From Polynucleobacter necessarius (lineage in GTDB: Bacteria > Pseudomonadota > Gammaproteobacteria > Burkholderiales > Burkholderiaceae), in NCBI RefSeq assembly GCF_900096755.1, contig NZ_LT615227.1, positions 832,457 to 896,456 on the forward strand: a DNA stretch of 64,000 nucleotides. The letters are read 5' to 3'. Position numbers and translations under genes: made by a program. The notes below the pieces were generated by a model. The model searched no databases, was not told where the DNA came from, and saw only the letters and a program-made list of their open reading frames with translations. Numbering within the stretch: position 1 is the stretch's first letter; the number at the start of each line of letters is the position of its first letter. Below are positions 20,534-29,254 of this stretch, in pieces.

Positions 20534-22591
20534 ATGAACCTTTTATACGAAGAGGGTGGCGACATTAAGATCGCCACGGTTCAGTCAGCTACCGGGACTG
20601 GTGATGCTGAGTCTTGGCAGGCCACTAGTCTTTCAGGAAAAAAATCAAGCTCAAAGCGAAAGAGGTTTGGCCCCGCTTTGAAAATCCTGATGCGCAAGGG
20701 GTGATGGACAAAGCGGTCGCCTTGTCAAAAGATATCGATTTGCAATTACTTTGGGATTGCGCGCCGGACGAAGAATTTGGTTTGGTGGATGTTTGTTTGG
20801 AGTACTTTGGCGCCCAACCGACCGTTCCGCAACAAGCGTCCCTAGCTATTGCCCTGCAAGGAGCGCCTGTATTTTTCCGCCGCAAGGAGCGTGGCCGCTT
20901 TCAGCGTGCGCCACTTGAGCAACTTCAAGCTGGCTTGGCTGCGCTAGAGCGTAAACAAAAAGAATTAGAGCAACAGTCTGTTTGGCAACAAGAATTAATC
21001 GCCGGCACTTCCCTGAGGCGTTGAGGCCTTCTGCAAAACAGCTGCTCTTCTCACCGGACAAAAATACCTCTGCCTATAAAAAGCCTTAATGGCTGCATGC
21101 ACCGAGAGCGGGGAATCTCCCGCTCAATTGATGATCCGTTGCGGAGCTATTGATTCACCTTTGGCCTACCACCAAGGTATGTTTTTGAAAGCACACTTTC
21201 CAAATGGCGCTCAACATAGTCAGGGTGTTGCGATTGATCAGGCGGCCTATGACGCAGCAGTGGCTGAACTTCCGCTGGCGCAAGTACAAGCTTTTTCTAT
21301 TGATGACTCTGGAACAACCGAAATCGATGACGCTTTGTCGGTTACCGAATTAGCGGAAGGTAGACATCGTATCGGTGTCCATATTGCCGCTCCCGGTTTG
21401 GCGGTTGCAAAAGACGACCCCTTGGATCAGCTTGCTCGTAGCCGTATGTCTACCGTGTATTTCCCGGGCGACAAAATTACGATGTTGCCAGATTCGGTGA
21501 TTGAGCAGTTTTCATTGGATGAGGGCGTGCCTCGTCCTGCCTTATCCATCTATGTCGATATAAATGCTGATGGGTTGGTGGATAGAAGCACTCTGCAAAT
21601 GCGTGCGGAGCTGGTACCGATGGCGGCGAATTTACGCTTGGAAGACCTCGAACATCTTGTGAGTGAAGAAAGTTTGGCTGATGCAGGCGCTAGCTATCCT
21701 TATCGTCAAGAGCTATCGATCTTGTGGAAGGCGGCAAAATACTTGCACGCAGGTCGACAAGAAAAGCGGGTGGCTAATGGGCTGCGCGCTGAGCAGTTGG
21801 GTCTGATTGACCCCAATGCTTTGGCGAGAGATTTTCACTTTCAAATAAAAGATGTTGATGGCATACAGCGTGTAGAGATTATTCCTCGTCAACGTGGATC
21901 TATTTTGGATACGATTGTTGCGGAGTGGATGATTTTCTGTAATAGCGCTTCGGGACAACTCTTGGCTGACCATGGTCTACCAGGATTATTTAGAACTCAG
22001 AAGGGCTGGGGCCCATTGCGTACCCGTATGCAAACTACCCCAGGACCACATGAAGGATTAGGGTTAGATTATTACGCTTGGTGCACATCTCCTTTGCGCC
22101 GATATTCTGATTTAGTAAATCAATGGCAGTTGATTGCATTAGCGAAACATGGTGTGACGGCCAAAATGGTAGCTCCCTTCCCACCGCGCGATGCAACCCT
22201 AATGGGCATTGCGGCGGATTTTGAGTCTTGCTATCAGGCTTATGGTGAATACCAAAATAGGTTAGAAAAGTACTGGTGCTTGCGTTGGGTAGCGCAAGAT
22301 GGTGAATCAAAAACTGTTCACGTGCGCCACTTAAAAGAGGGTATGTCTAGAGTTGAATTGGTTCCGCTGCATTTGCCAGTTCCTGAGCTAGCAAATCATC
22401 CGCGCATGACGCGTGCAGAAGTGGTGATTGCCGATGTGGATTTATTGCAATTGACTGCTGCAGTGAGGGTTCTCGAAATCGAGGCCAAGCAAGAGGAATC
22501 AGCGGCACAAGAAGTACAAGAAGCAAAAGAAAATGCAGAAGCAGATGATGAAGGCCTTAACAATCCTGAAGAAGATGCTGGCGCTGCTTAA
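20534..22591 (+). pseudogene. RNase II-family (RNB) exoribonuclease, three frameshifts
   Basis: The reading frame is broken three times but the translated pieces align end to end with a betaproteobacterial RNB-domain exoribonuclease. Piece 1 starts MNLLYEEGGDIKIATVQS (ATG 20534). One A is missing from the run at 20638-20644; piece 2 continues to QQELIAG. One base is missing near 21009-21013 (ACTTCCC); piece 3 reads PEALRPSAKQLLFSPDKNT. One A is missing from the run at 21078-21082; piece 4 (to 22591) holds the intact RNB core with DDSGTTEIDDALSV and SPLRRYSDLVNQ. Each lesion looks like a one-base deletion. A 500-residue product from an internal start might still contain the catalytic core. Confidence 0.85.
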
Positions 22592-23466
22592 ATCCTTAGC
22601 TCTGCCATGCCCACAGGGCTTGCGGAGTGCAGCAGCCTATTTGCGAGCTGCGTGGCATCGCCACCCTTTTTGGTTTGCACTTTGCGTTTCACTTCTCTTG
22701 CATATTGTTTTCCTCTCCTTTCGTTGGGGTATTGGGGAAATTCAAAATCGTAGACTCAATACACCTTTAAGCGTGGTGTTAGTCAACGCTAGCAATAAAA
22801 CACCACCACAAAAAGCCAATAAATTAGCGCAAGCAGATTTGCAGGGTGGCGGCAAGACTGAAAGCCAAGACGCGAGCGCACTGCATCGCGCTCGCTTAGG
22901 TGCAGAAGCCCGCTTGGAAGTATTGGAAAAGCAGCAGAAGCAAATGTTAGCTAAGCTAGATGAGCAACGCGCTCGCTCCGGTGGTCGCAAGAGTGGTGAC
23001 GAGCAAAAAATGGTGCAGCAACTCAATTCTCTTGAAGCAGAGTTGGCTAAGCGTCTACAAGTGGATGGTCGAGAGCCACGTTGAAAAATATTGACGGGAG
23101 CCAATACAAAAGCCGTAAGCTTTGCGCACTATTACGATGCTATGCGTCAAAAGATCGAGGCCTATGGCAGCGCCTTTTTTCCGCGAGCGAACGGCCGACC
23201 TTTATATGGCAGTTTTGTCATTGTGGTCAGCGTGGATGCTCAAGGCCGCATCACCAGCAATGCACAGGGTAAAGATGGCCTTTCGATTGATTGGCCGCAG
23301 TTCTGGCAACCCTGAGTTAGATCGCCAGGCGCTCGCTATTGTTCGTGCCTCAGCTCTCTTTGGACCATTTTCGTCGGAGATGCGCAATCAAATTGATGTC
23401 TTGGATTGGGTTTCCACTTTTGAATTCACTCGGGACGGAATTGACCGTCTTGAATTGCGCCACTAA
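22533..23466 (+). pseudogene. TonB-like energy transducer, in-frame stop plus frameshift
   Basis: Encodes an N-terminal membrane anchor (HPFWFALCVSLLLHIVFLSF), a long Gln/Lys/Ala-rich periplasmic helix and a TonB-type C-terminal domain (FVIVVSVDAQGRITS, then NPELDRQALAIVRASALFGPF). An in-frame TGA at 23082-23084 ends the first frame after DGREPR; the same frame continues at once with KILTGANTKAV. A second lesion near 23286-23294 shifts the frame by +1 before the final NPELDRQAL segment. The start is uncertain because it overlaps the end of the RNase gene. The protein would lack its C-terminal domain, so it is very likely nonfunctional. Confidence 0.82.
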
Positions 23467-23493
23467 CCCAAATTCGCTTATTCTCTAGTCATC

Positions 23494-24399
23494 ATGACTG
23501 CACCTCATTCCACCGACTTACACACTGACCCAGGACTATTTTCTGATTTGGATGTGTATGCAGTCGCTGGCAACCCAATCTCTCACAGTAAGTCTCCTGT
23601 AATTCATCAGCGTTTTGCGGAGCAGGTGGGGCAGCGGATGCACTATGGACGTTTGCAGCCTGAAATCAATTCTTTTGCGACAGCAGCTAAGACATTTTTT
23701 GATGCGGGTGGCAAAGGCATGAATGTCACTGTGCCGTTTAAGTTGGATGCGCAAGCGCTTGCAGATGTATTAACTGCTCGCGCGAGACTGGCGGGCGCGG
23801 TAAATACTCTATGGATTCAAGATGGCAAGATCTATGGAGACAACACCGATGGCGCTGGCTTAGTGCGTGATCTATTGGCTCAAGGCATTGAACTCCATAG
23901 CGCTCGCATACTCTTGTTGGGCGCTGGTGGCGCTGCACGTGGCGTCATTGGGCCTCTCTTGGAGCAATCGCCAAAATGTTTGGTGATTGCCAATCGTTCA
24001 AATGCAAAAGCTGATGAGTTGGTAAAGTTGTTTGCCGACATTGCGGCTAAGCATGAGGTTGCGCTGGAGTCTCGCGCATTAGCAGATTTAGAAAGCCCTA
24101 CCATCACTCAGTATCCATTTGATCTTGTGATTAATGCTACCGCTGCCGGTCTTTCAGACGAGTCGCCTCTCAGTGCTAAAGCGGTAGTTAATATTTTTGT
24201 ACCAAGCTCGTTTGCTTATGACATGGTTTATGGCAAAACAACGGCATTTATGCAGCAAGCTTTACAGCGAGCTGCGCGTGTTAGCGATGGCTTGGGCATG
24301 TTGGTAGAACAAGCTGCCGATGCTTTCTTGCTATGGCGTGGATCCGATCTTGCTTCCGCTATTGACCCGCGCGCCGTCTTAGCCAAGCTGCGTAGCTAA
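23494..24399 (+). CDS. aroE: shikimate dehydrogenase
   Basis: Reduces 3-dehydroshikimate to shikimate with NADPH. The 301 residues include the substrate-binding segment [17 protein letters not shown] (about 27-43), the catalytic lysine in [10 protein letters not shown] (about 76-85), [12 protein letters not shown], and the cofactor loop [15 protein letters not shown] (about 141-155) with [10 protein letters not shown]. Length is slightly above the 272 of E. coli because of the N-terminal extension. It lies between the decayed TonB-like gene and mtgA, with nine bases to mtgA. Confidence 0.97.
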   Translation: MTAPHSTDLHTDPGLFSDLDVYAVAGNPISHSKSPVIHQRFAEQVGQRMHYGRLQPEINSFATAAKTFFDAGGKGMNVTVPFKLDAQALADVLTARARLAGAVNTLWIQDGKIYGDNTDGAGLVRDLLAQGIELHSARILLLGAGGAARGVIGPLLEQSPKCLVIANRSNAKADELVKLFADIAAKHEVALESRALADLESPTITQYPFDLVINATAAGLSDESPLSAKAVVNIFVPSSFAYDMVYGKTTAFMQQALQRAARVSDGLGMLVEQAADAFLLWRGSDLASAIDPRAVLAKLRS

Positions 24400-24408
24400 A
24401 GCCCTGTT

Positions 24409-25164
24409 ATGCGTTGGCTTGCTTATTTAGTCAAATGCCTTCTTTGTGGTTTTGTGGCAATGCAGGCTTATTTTGCAATTCAGATTGCATTGTGGATTTC
24501 TTTAGACCCCAGTAGTACAGCGTTTCAGAGGGCTGAACGTTGGCGTATATGTAGCTGGCATTGGTCTTGTCCAGTGCAATCGAAATGGGTGCCCTACGAC
24601 AAGATTTCTAATAATCTCAAGCGCGCTGTCTTAGTTAGTGAGGACGATATCTTTTTTCAGCATAAGGGCGTGCGGTTTGAGGATATGCAAAAGGCCTGGC
24701 AGAGGAATCAACAGCAGAATCAGCAAAACACTCAATCGGGTAGGCAGCCCAAAGTGGCATTGCGAGGGGGTTCAACCATCACACAGCAATTGGCAAAAAA
24801 TTTATTTTTATCGTCTGAGCAAAATTATTTTCGCAAGGCCCAGGAGTTGGTTATCACTGGTCTTCTGGAGTTGACTCTCTCTAAACAGCGACTATATGAA
24901 ATTTATCTCAACTCGGTAGAGTGGGGCGAAGGTATTTTTGGTATTGGTGCCGCCACTCAACACTATTACGCCACTACACCGGGCTCGTTGGATCGCGAAC
25001 AAGCCGCAGCACTAGCTTCTGCCTTGCCGGCCCCGAAGTGTTTTGATAAGCAGCAGTATTGCCGCCGAGGGAGTATTAATTATTCCGCTCGCCAAGAATT
25101 TATTATGGAGAATATGGAAGAAGTCGCATTAGCGCCTTATCCCAAGCCCGGCTCAGGCAAGTAA
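24409..25164 (+). CDS. mtgA: monofunctional peptidoglycan glycosyltransferase
   Basis: Polymerises lipid II into glycan strands at the periplasmic face of the inner membrane. The 251 residues have one N-terminal membrane segment (about 4-25) and the GT51 motifs: SEDDIFFQHKG with the catalytic glutamate (about 77-87), RGGSTITQQLAKNLFL (about 121-136), RKAQELVITGLLELTLSKQRLYEIYLNSVEWG and GAATQHYY. No transpeptidase domain follows. A Gln/Asn-rich stretch (about 104-115) lies just before the second motif, a small insertion. Confidence 0.96.
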   Translation: MRWLAYLVKCLLCGFVAMQAYFAIQIALWISLDPSSTAFQRAERWRICSWHWSCPVQSKWVPYDKISNNLKRAVLVSEDDIFFQHKGVRFEDMQKAWQRNQQQNQQNTQSGRQPKVALRGGSTITQQLAKNLFLSSEQNYFRKAQELVITGLLELTLSKQRLYEIYLNSVEWGEGIFGIGAATQHYYATTPGSLDREQAAALASALPAPKCFDKQQYCRRGSINYSARQEFIMENMEEVALAPYPKPGSGK

Positions 25165-25184
25165 AGACAAAGTGTTCTCTGGGA

Positions 25185-26030
25185 TTACTTGCTTGCAGCG
25201 GCCCGCAAGGAATCTCGTGTGCTCTGGGCAACAGCTTTTGCAGCTTGAGCAAAATCATTTCCTGAGCTTGCGTACAAAATCGCTCTTGAAGAGTTAATGA
25301 TCATGCCTGTTCCAGGTTTTCCGGCGATGGTGCCTGCTTTGACGGTCGCATCAATGTCACCGCCTTGAGCGCCGATACCCGGAATCAATAAGGGCATCTC
25401 ACCAACAATAGCACGCACCTTAGCAATTTCCTCGGGGAAGGTTGCACCCACCACCAGACTAATTTGGCCTGAACTGTTCCATTGCTCGGCCGCTAGTTTT
25501 GCCACATGTAAATACAGGGGCTCGCTATTTGGGGCAATGTTTAGGAACTGCAAATCAGACCCGCCCGGGTTGGAGGTGCGGCAAAGCACAATGACACCTT
25601 TACCAGTGCGCTTTAAATAGGGCTCAATCGTGTCAAATCCCATATAGGGATTCACGGTGACGGCATCGGCGCCATAGCGCTCAAAGGCCTCTAAGGCGTA
25701 ATGGTCGGCTGTACTGCCGATATCTCCGCGTTTGGAATCCAATATGACCGGAATATGTGGGTACTGATCTTTGAGATGTTTGATGAGCTTTTCAAGCTGG
25801 GCCTCTGCCCTTTGGGAGGCAAAGTAAGCGAACTGAGGCTTAAAGGCACAAACCAAATCCGCGGTGGCATCAGCGATTTCGCGGCAGAACTCATAGATCC
25901 CCTCTGGTTTCCCTTGGAGGGGTGGGGGTAAACGCTTTGGATCGGGGTCAAAACCAACGCACAGCATGCTGCCTTGGGAAGCCCATGCAGACTGGAGTTG
26001 CTGGTTAAAGGTATTTGAGTGAGAGTTCAT
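25185..26030 (-). CDS. pyrF: orotidine 5'-phosphate decarboxylase (type 2)
   Basis: Last step of UMP synthesis. The 281-residue protein is the long PyrF type found in Burkholderiales and actinobacteria: [14 protein letters not shown] near the N terminus, the catalytic [15 protein letters not shown] segment (about 97-111) with the Lys and Asp residues, [16 protein letters not shown], and [16 protein letters not shown] (about 218-233). pyrB and pyrR of the same pathway are at 52102-53549. It is convergent with mtgA. Confidence 0.97.
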   Translation of the reverse strand: MNSHSNTFNQQLQSAWASQGSMLCVGFDPDPKRLPPPLQGKPEGIYEFCREIADATADLVCAFKPQFAYFASQRAEAQLEKLIKHLKDQYPHIPVILDSKRGDIGSTADHYALEAFERYGADAVTVNPYMGFDTIEPYLKRTGKGVIVLCRTSNPGGSDLQFLNIAPNSEPLYLHVAKLAAEQWNSSGQISLVVGATFPEEIAKVRAIVGEMPLLIPGIGAQGGDIDATVKAGTIAGKPGTGMIINSSRAILYASSGNDFAQAAKAVAQSTRDSLRAAASK

Positions 26031-26103
26031 TGGATTTGGCTTATTTTAGTGAAACTGTCATGTTCTATAGGATAAACTAGCGCACATTCCTTAGGAGTTC
26101 ACC

Positions 26104-27069
26104 ATGATCAACTTGTTCGTCCTGCAAAATGGCCGCCTCTCTCAAGAGCAAGTCGAAGATCGCAATGAATTGTTGCAATATGCCAATCCTGTCTGGATCG
26201 ACGTAGTTGATCCAGAGGAAGAAGAGCTCATTTGGATTAAAGAGGCTTTTGGGGTGCTTTTGCCTGAGTTGGATGACTTGGGTGACTTAGAGGCATCAGC
26301 CCGTTACTTTGAAGCGGATGATGGCCACCTCCACATTCGTACCGATTTCTTGTTGGATGAAGAAGAAACCTCTCGCAACGTGCGGGTAGCGTTTGTTCTC
26401 ACCAAGCAAGTTTTGTTTTCCATTCATGATGAAGATCTGCCAGTGTTCCGCTTGGTACGTTTGCGTGCGCGTCTGCGCCCTGGCTCAGTTAGCAATGCAA
26501 AAGATGTTTTGCTCGACTTGTATTCAACTGATGCCGAGTACTCTGCAGATGCCTTGGAGGAAGTCTACGAGAATCTTGAGCAAGCTGGCAAGCGTGTTCT
26601 ACAAGACGACATTAATGATGCGGATGCAGAACAAGTTCTCGAAACCATCGCAAAAGAAGAAGATACCAACGGACGTATTCGTCGCAATGTCATGGATACC
26701 CGCAGAGCCTTATCTTTCCTGATGCGCAGCAAGTTACTGTCCGATGAGCAGCAAGAGGAAGCGCGTCAGATTTTGCGCGACATCGACTCTTTAGAAAACC
26801 ATACTGCATTCTTATTCGACAAGATTAACTTCTTGATGGATGCTACCGTCGGTTTTATTAATTTGAACCAATCCAAGATTATTAAGATCTTCTCGGTGGT
26901 ATCTGTTGCCTTAATGCCGCCTACATTGCTCGCAAGTGTTTGGGGTATGAACTACAAACATATGCCAGAGCTAGATGCGACTTGGGGCTACCCAATGGCT
27001 ATTGGCGCGATGATTGTTTCAGCGATTATTCCTTTGTTTTATTTCTATCACAAAGGTTGGATGAAGTAA
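26104..27069 (+). CDS. corA: magnesium/cobalt transporter CorA
   Basis: Pentameric Mg2+ channel of the inner membrane. The 321 residues comprise a large acidic cytoplasmic domain followed by two C-terminal membrane helices. The signature GMN motif that forms the pore mouth is present (WGMNYKHMPE, about 281-290), and the protein ends with the basic tail FYFYHKGWMK. The ATG has a good ribosome-binding site (TTAGGAG). It is divergent from pyrF and convergent with pncC. Confidence 0.97.
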   Translation: MINLFVLQNGRLSQEQVEDRNELLQYANPVWIDVVDPEEEELIWIKEAFGVLLPELDDLGDLEASARYFEADDGHLHIRTDFLLDEEETSRNVRVAFVLTKQVLFSIHDEDLPVFRLVRLRARLRPGSVSNAKDVLLDLYSTDAEYSADALEEVYENLEQAGKRVLQDDINDADAEQVLETIAKEEDTNGRIRRNVMDTRRALSFLMRSKLLSDEQQEEARQILRDIDSLENHTAFLFDKINFLMDATVGFINLNQSKIIKIFSVVSVALMPPTLLASVWGMNYKHMPELDATWGYPMAIGAMIVSAIIPLFYFYHKGWMK

Positions 27070-27084
27070 TTGTGGTTGCGGCGC

Positions 27085-27579
27085 TTAGTTTCTGAGAAGC
27101 GCGATGAATTCTGCAAGCGCGTAATCTTTCGCTTGTTCTCGAATGGCCGTGCGATCGCCATCAAAATGCATTGTTTTGCTGATCACGCGATTTTCAGTAG
27201 AGCTACTTTGAATAGCCCATCCAAAACAAACTGTACCAACGGGTTTTTCTGCTGATCCACCAGATGGACCGGCAATACCGGTAATCGAAATAGCCACATT
27301 AGCCCCTGAGGCTTGCAAAGCACCTTCTGCCATGGCCTTTGCCACTTGCTCGCTTACAGCTCCAAAGGTGTCAATCAGTTCGGATGGAACGCCTAAGCAC
27401 TCGGTCTTAGCGTCATTGCTGTAGGTAACGAAGCCACGCTCAAACCATTTACTAGAGCCTGCTAAATCGGTTAGTGTTGCAGCTACCAATCCACCCGTAC
27501 AGGATTCAGCAAGTGCAATTTTCCAGCTCTTAGCCAGCAACATGCTGGCTAAAGTTTTGGTGGAATCGGTAGAGTTCAT
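27085..27579 (-). CDS. pncC: nicotinamide-nucleotide amidohydrolase (CinA C-terminal family)
   Basis: Deamidates nicotinamide mononucleotide to nicotinate mononucleotide in NAD recycling. The 164-residue single-domain protein has the catalytic ESCTGGLVAATLT (about 25-37), the GFVTYSNDAKTECLGV segment, GAVSEQVAKAMAEGA and SITGIAGPSGGSAEKPVGTVCFG (about 98-120). It lacks the N-terminal CinA domain, as usual for PncC proteins. The start codon lies 14 bases after the thiL-pgpA fusion gene, the conserved thiL-pgpA-pncC order. Confidence 0.95.
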   Translation of the reverse strand: MNSTDSTKTLASMLLAKSWKIALAESCTGGLVAATLTDLAGSSKWFERGFVTYSNDAKTECLGVPSELIDTFGAVSEQVAKAMAEGALQASGANVAISITGIAGPSGGSAEKPVGTVCFGWAIQSSSTENRVISKTMHFDGDRTAIREQAKDYALAEFIALLRN

Positions 27580-27593
27580 GAGTATTTTGCGCT

Positions 27594-29174
27594 TTACTGA
27601 ATAAAGGCTTGTATCAATGCAATGATCAAGAGCGTAAAAAGGGCTGCTGCTAAATCATCAATCACAATGCCAAATCCACGCCAAACAATTTGAGGTAAGT
27701 TGGATGTGTGATTGTTGTCTTCTAAATCTTTAAAGTGCCGATCAATCATTCCAATTGGGCCTGGCTTTACAGCATCAAAGAATCGGAATAATCCAAATGC
27801 AATTACTTGCATCCAAATATTGGTTGGCATGATAAATATCAGCACCAACCAAAAAGCAACAATCTCATCCCAAACAATTCCACCAAAATCTTTTTTACCC
27901 AGCTCTTCGCTAACCTGACCGCAAACCCAGCAGCCAAGCAAAATCCCGCCGCCAATAATCCAAAGAAAGTCTTCGGTAGATAGAAAATATTCGCCCACCA
28001 GAAAGGCGGCCCACGCCCACAGAGTACCGGCAGTTCCAGGCGCAACGGGGCTTAAGCCGCTCCCAAAGCCAAAGGCAATCGTTCGGCTTGCGGTTTGGAA
28101 GACCCATTTAAAACCAGGCTTCACTGGAGCTGTTTCTATATTGGTCATAGCGCAAAGTTGATCAAAGGATTTTAGAAGTGATGCAGTCTCTTCGAGGTTT
28201 AATAATTTTCCATCGTTACCAATGACATGAATTTTTGCCTCGGCATTTTCTTTGGGGAGAATTTTCCCAATTAGGGTAAGTGGAAGATTTATTGTTTTGC
28301 TGAGTTGAAGAATGGCATCACGTTGTTCTGTTGCTGCTGTAAAGCAAATTTCGTAATCATCGCCGCCACATGCCGCAAATTGATTTTGAATATGGATGCT
28401 TTGCTTTTGCAAAGTCGCAGACTTTGGTAAGTCTTTCAAGTAGATCTCAGCGTCCACTTGAGATTGACCAAGGATGTGCTTGAGGTCGCCCAGCAAGCCA
28501 TCTGATACGTCCAGTGCTGCGCTAGCTAGCCCCCTTAATTTTGTTCCCAGTTCGATGCGGGGGCTTGGTTGATGCATGCGAGACTCGACTTGTTTTAAGT
28601 CGTCAGTCGGTAAATCGATTTCATGACGCAGTGCAGCAAGAGTGAGTCTGGCATCACCGACTGTGCTTGATACCCAAATATCATCGCCGGGTCTTGCCCC
28701 TGATCGACGAATGGCTTTTCCGGTGGGGATGCTGCCAAATGCAGTGATGGAAATGGTGAGTGGTCCCGCAGTGGTGTCACCCCCAATTAAAGCGCAGGAA
28801 TACTGTTGCGCGACCTGAAAAAGACCTCTAGAAAAAGCCTCAAGCCAGGCAGAGTCAATTTTTGGTAATGCAATTGAGAGCGTGAATCCCAAAGGGGTTG
28901 CGCCCATAGCTGCTAGGTCTGAAAGGTTGACTGATAAGGCTTTGCGGGCTATTTGCTCTGGATCGGTATCTGCAAAAAAGTGCCTGCCTGCAACCAGCAT
29001 ATCGCTGGTAATAGCAATTTCTTCACCTGCTGCCGGTTTGATTAGGGCGCAATCATCTCCAATGCCTAGTGCAATTGTTTGAGCATGATTTGAGCCCATA
29101 GCATCAGCACCCGTTTTAAAAAAACGTTGGATCAGGTCAAATTCACCTAAAGGCGGCTTGGATTCAGAATGCAT
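27594..29174 (-). CDS. thiL: thiamine-monophosphate kinase fused to phosphatidylglycerophosphatase A
   Basis: A 526-residue open frame joining two normally separate proteins. Residues 1-342 are ThiL, which makes thiamine pyrophosphate: GIGDDCALI (about 37-45), SVNLSDLAAMGATP (about 81-94), ALIGGDTTAGP (about 128-138), LDVSDGLLGDL and GGDDYEICF. Residues 343-526 are PgpA, a membrane phosphatase of phosphatidylglycerol synthesis: FGSGLSPVAPGTAGTLWAW, WDEIVAFW and FRFFDAVKPGPIGMIDRH. The junction reads SFDQLCAMTN with the original PgpA ATG at 28148-28146. Deleting one A at about 28158 would give SFDHFAL and a TGA overlapping that ATG, the usual arrangement, so the fusion may be a one-base insertion. 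Confidence 0.9.
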   Translation of the reverse strand: MHSESKPPLGEFDLIQRFFKTGADAMGSNHAQTIALGIGDDCALIKPAAGEEIAITSDMLVAGRHFFADTDPEQIARKALSVNLSDLAAMGATPLGFTLSIALPKIDSAWLEAFSRGLFQVAQQYSCALIGGDTTAGPLTISITAFGSIPTGKAIRRSGARPGDDIWVSSTVGDARLTLAALRHEIDLPTDDLKQVESRMHQPSPRIELGTKLRGLASAALDVSDGLLGDLKHILGQSQVDAEIYLKDLPKSATLQKQSIHIQNQFAACGGDDYEICFTAATEQRDAILQLSKTINLPLTLIGKILPKENAEAKIHVIGNDGKLLNLEETASLLKSFDQLCAMTNIETAPVKPGFKWVFQTASRTIAFGFGSGLSPVAPGTAGTLWAWAAFLVGEYFLSTEDFLWIIGGGILLGCWVCGQVSEELGKKDFGGIVWDEIVAFWLVLIFIMPTNIWMQVIAFGLFRFFDAVKPGPIGMIDRHFKDLEDNNHTSNLPQIVWRGFGIVIDDLAAALFTLLIIALIQAFIQ

Positions 29175-29254
29175 GTCTCATTTTATGGCTGTTGGGACTT
29201 GAGCTTCCGACAGGAATAGAATTGAAGTCTTAATTGGCCTTACTGAGTCGGGAA

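Noticed and set aside
20534-22591. Programmed frameshifting in the RNase gene
   Set aside because: Three separate shifts in one gene without a consistent slippery arrangement; decay or sequencing error is simpler.
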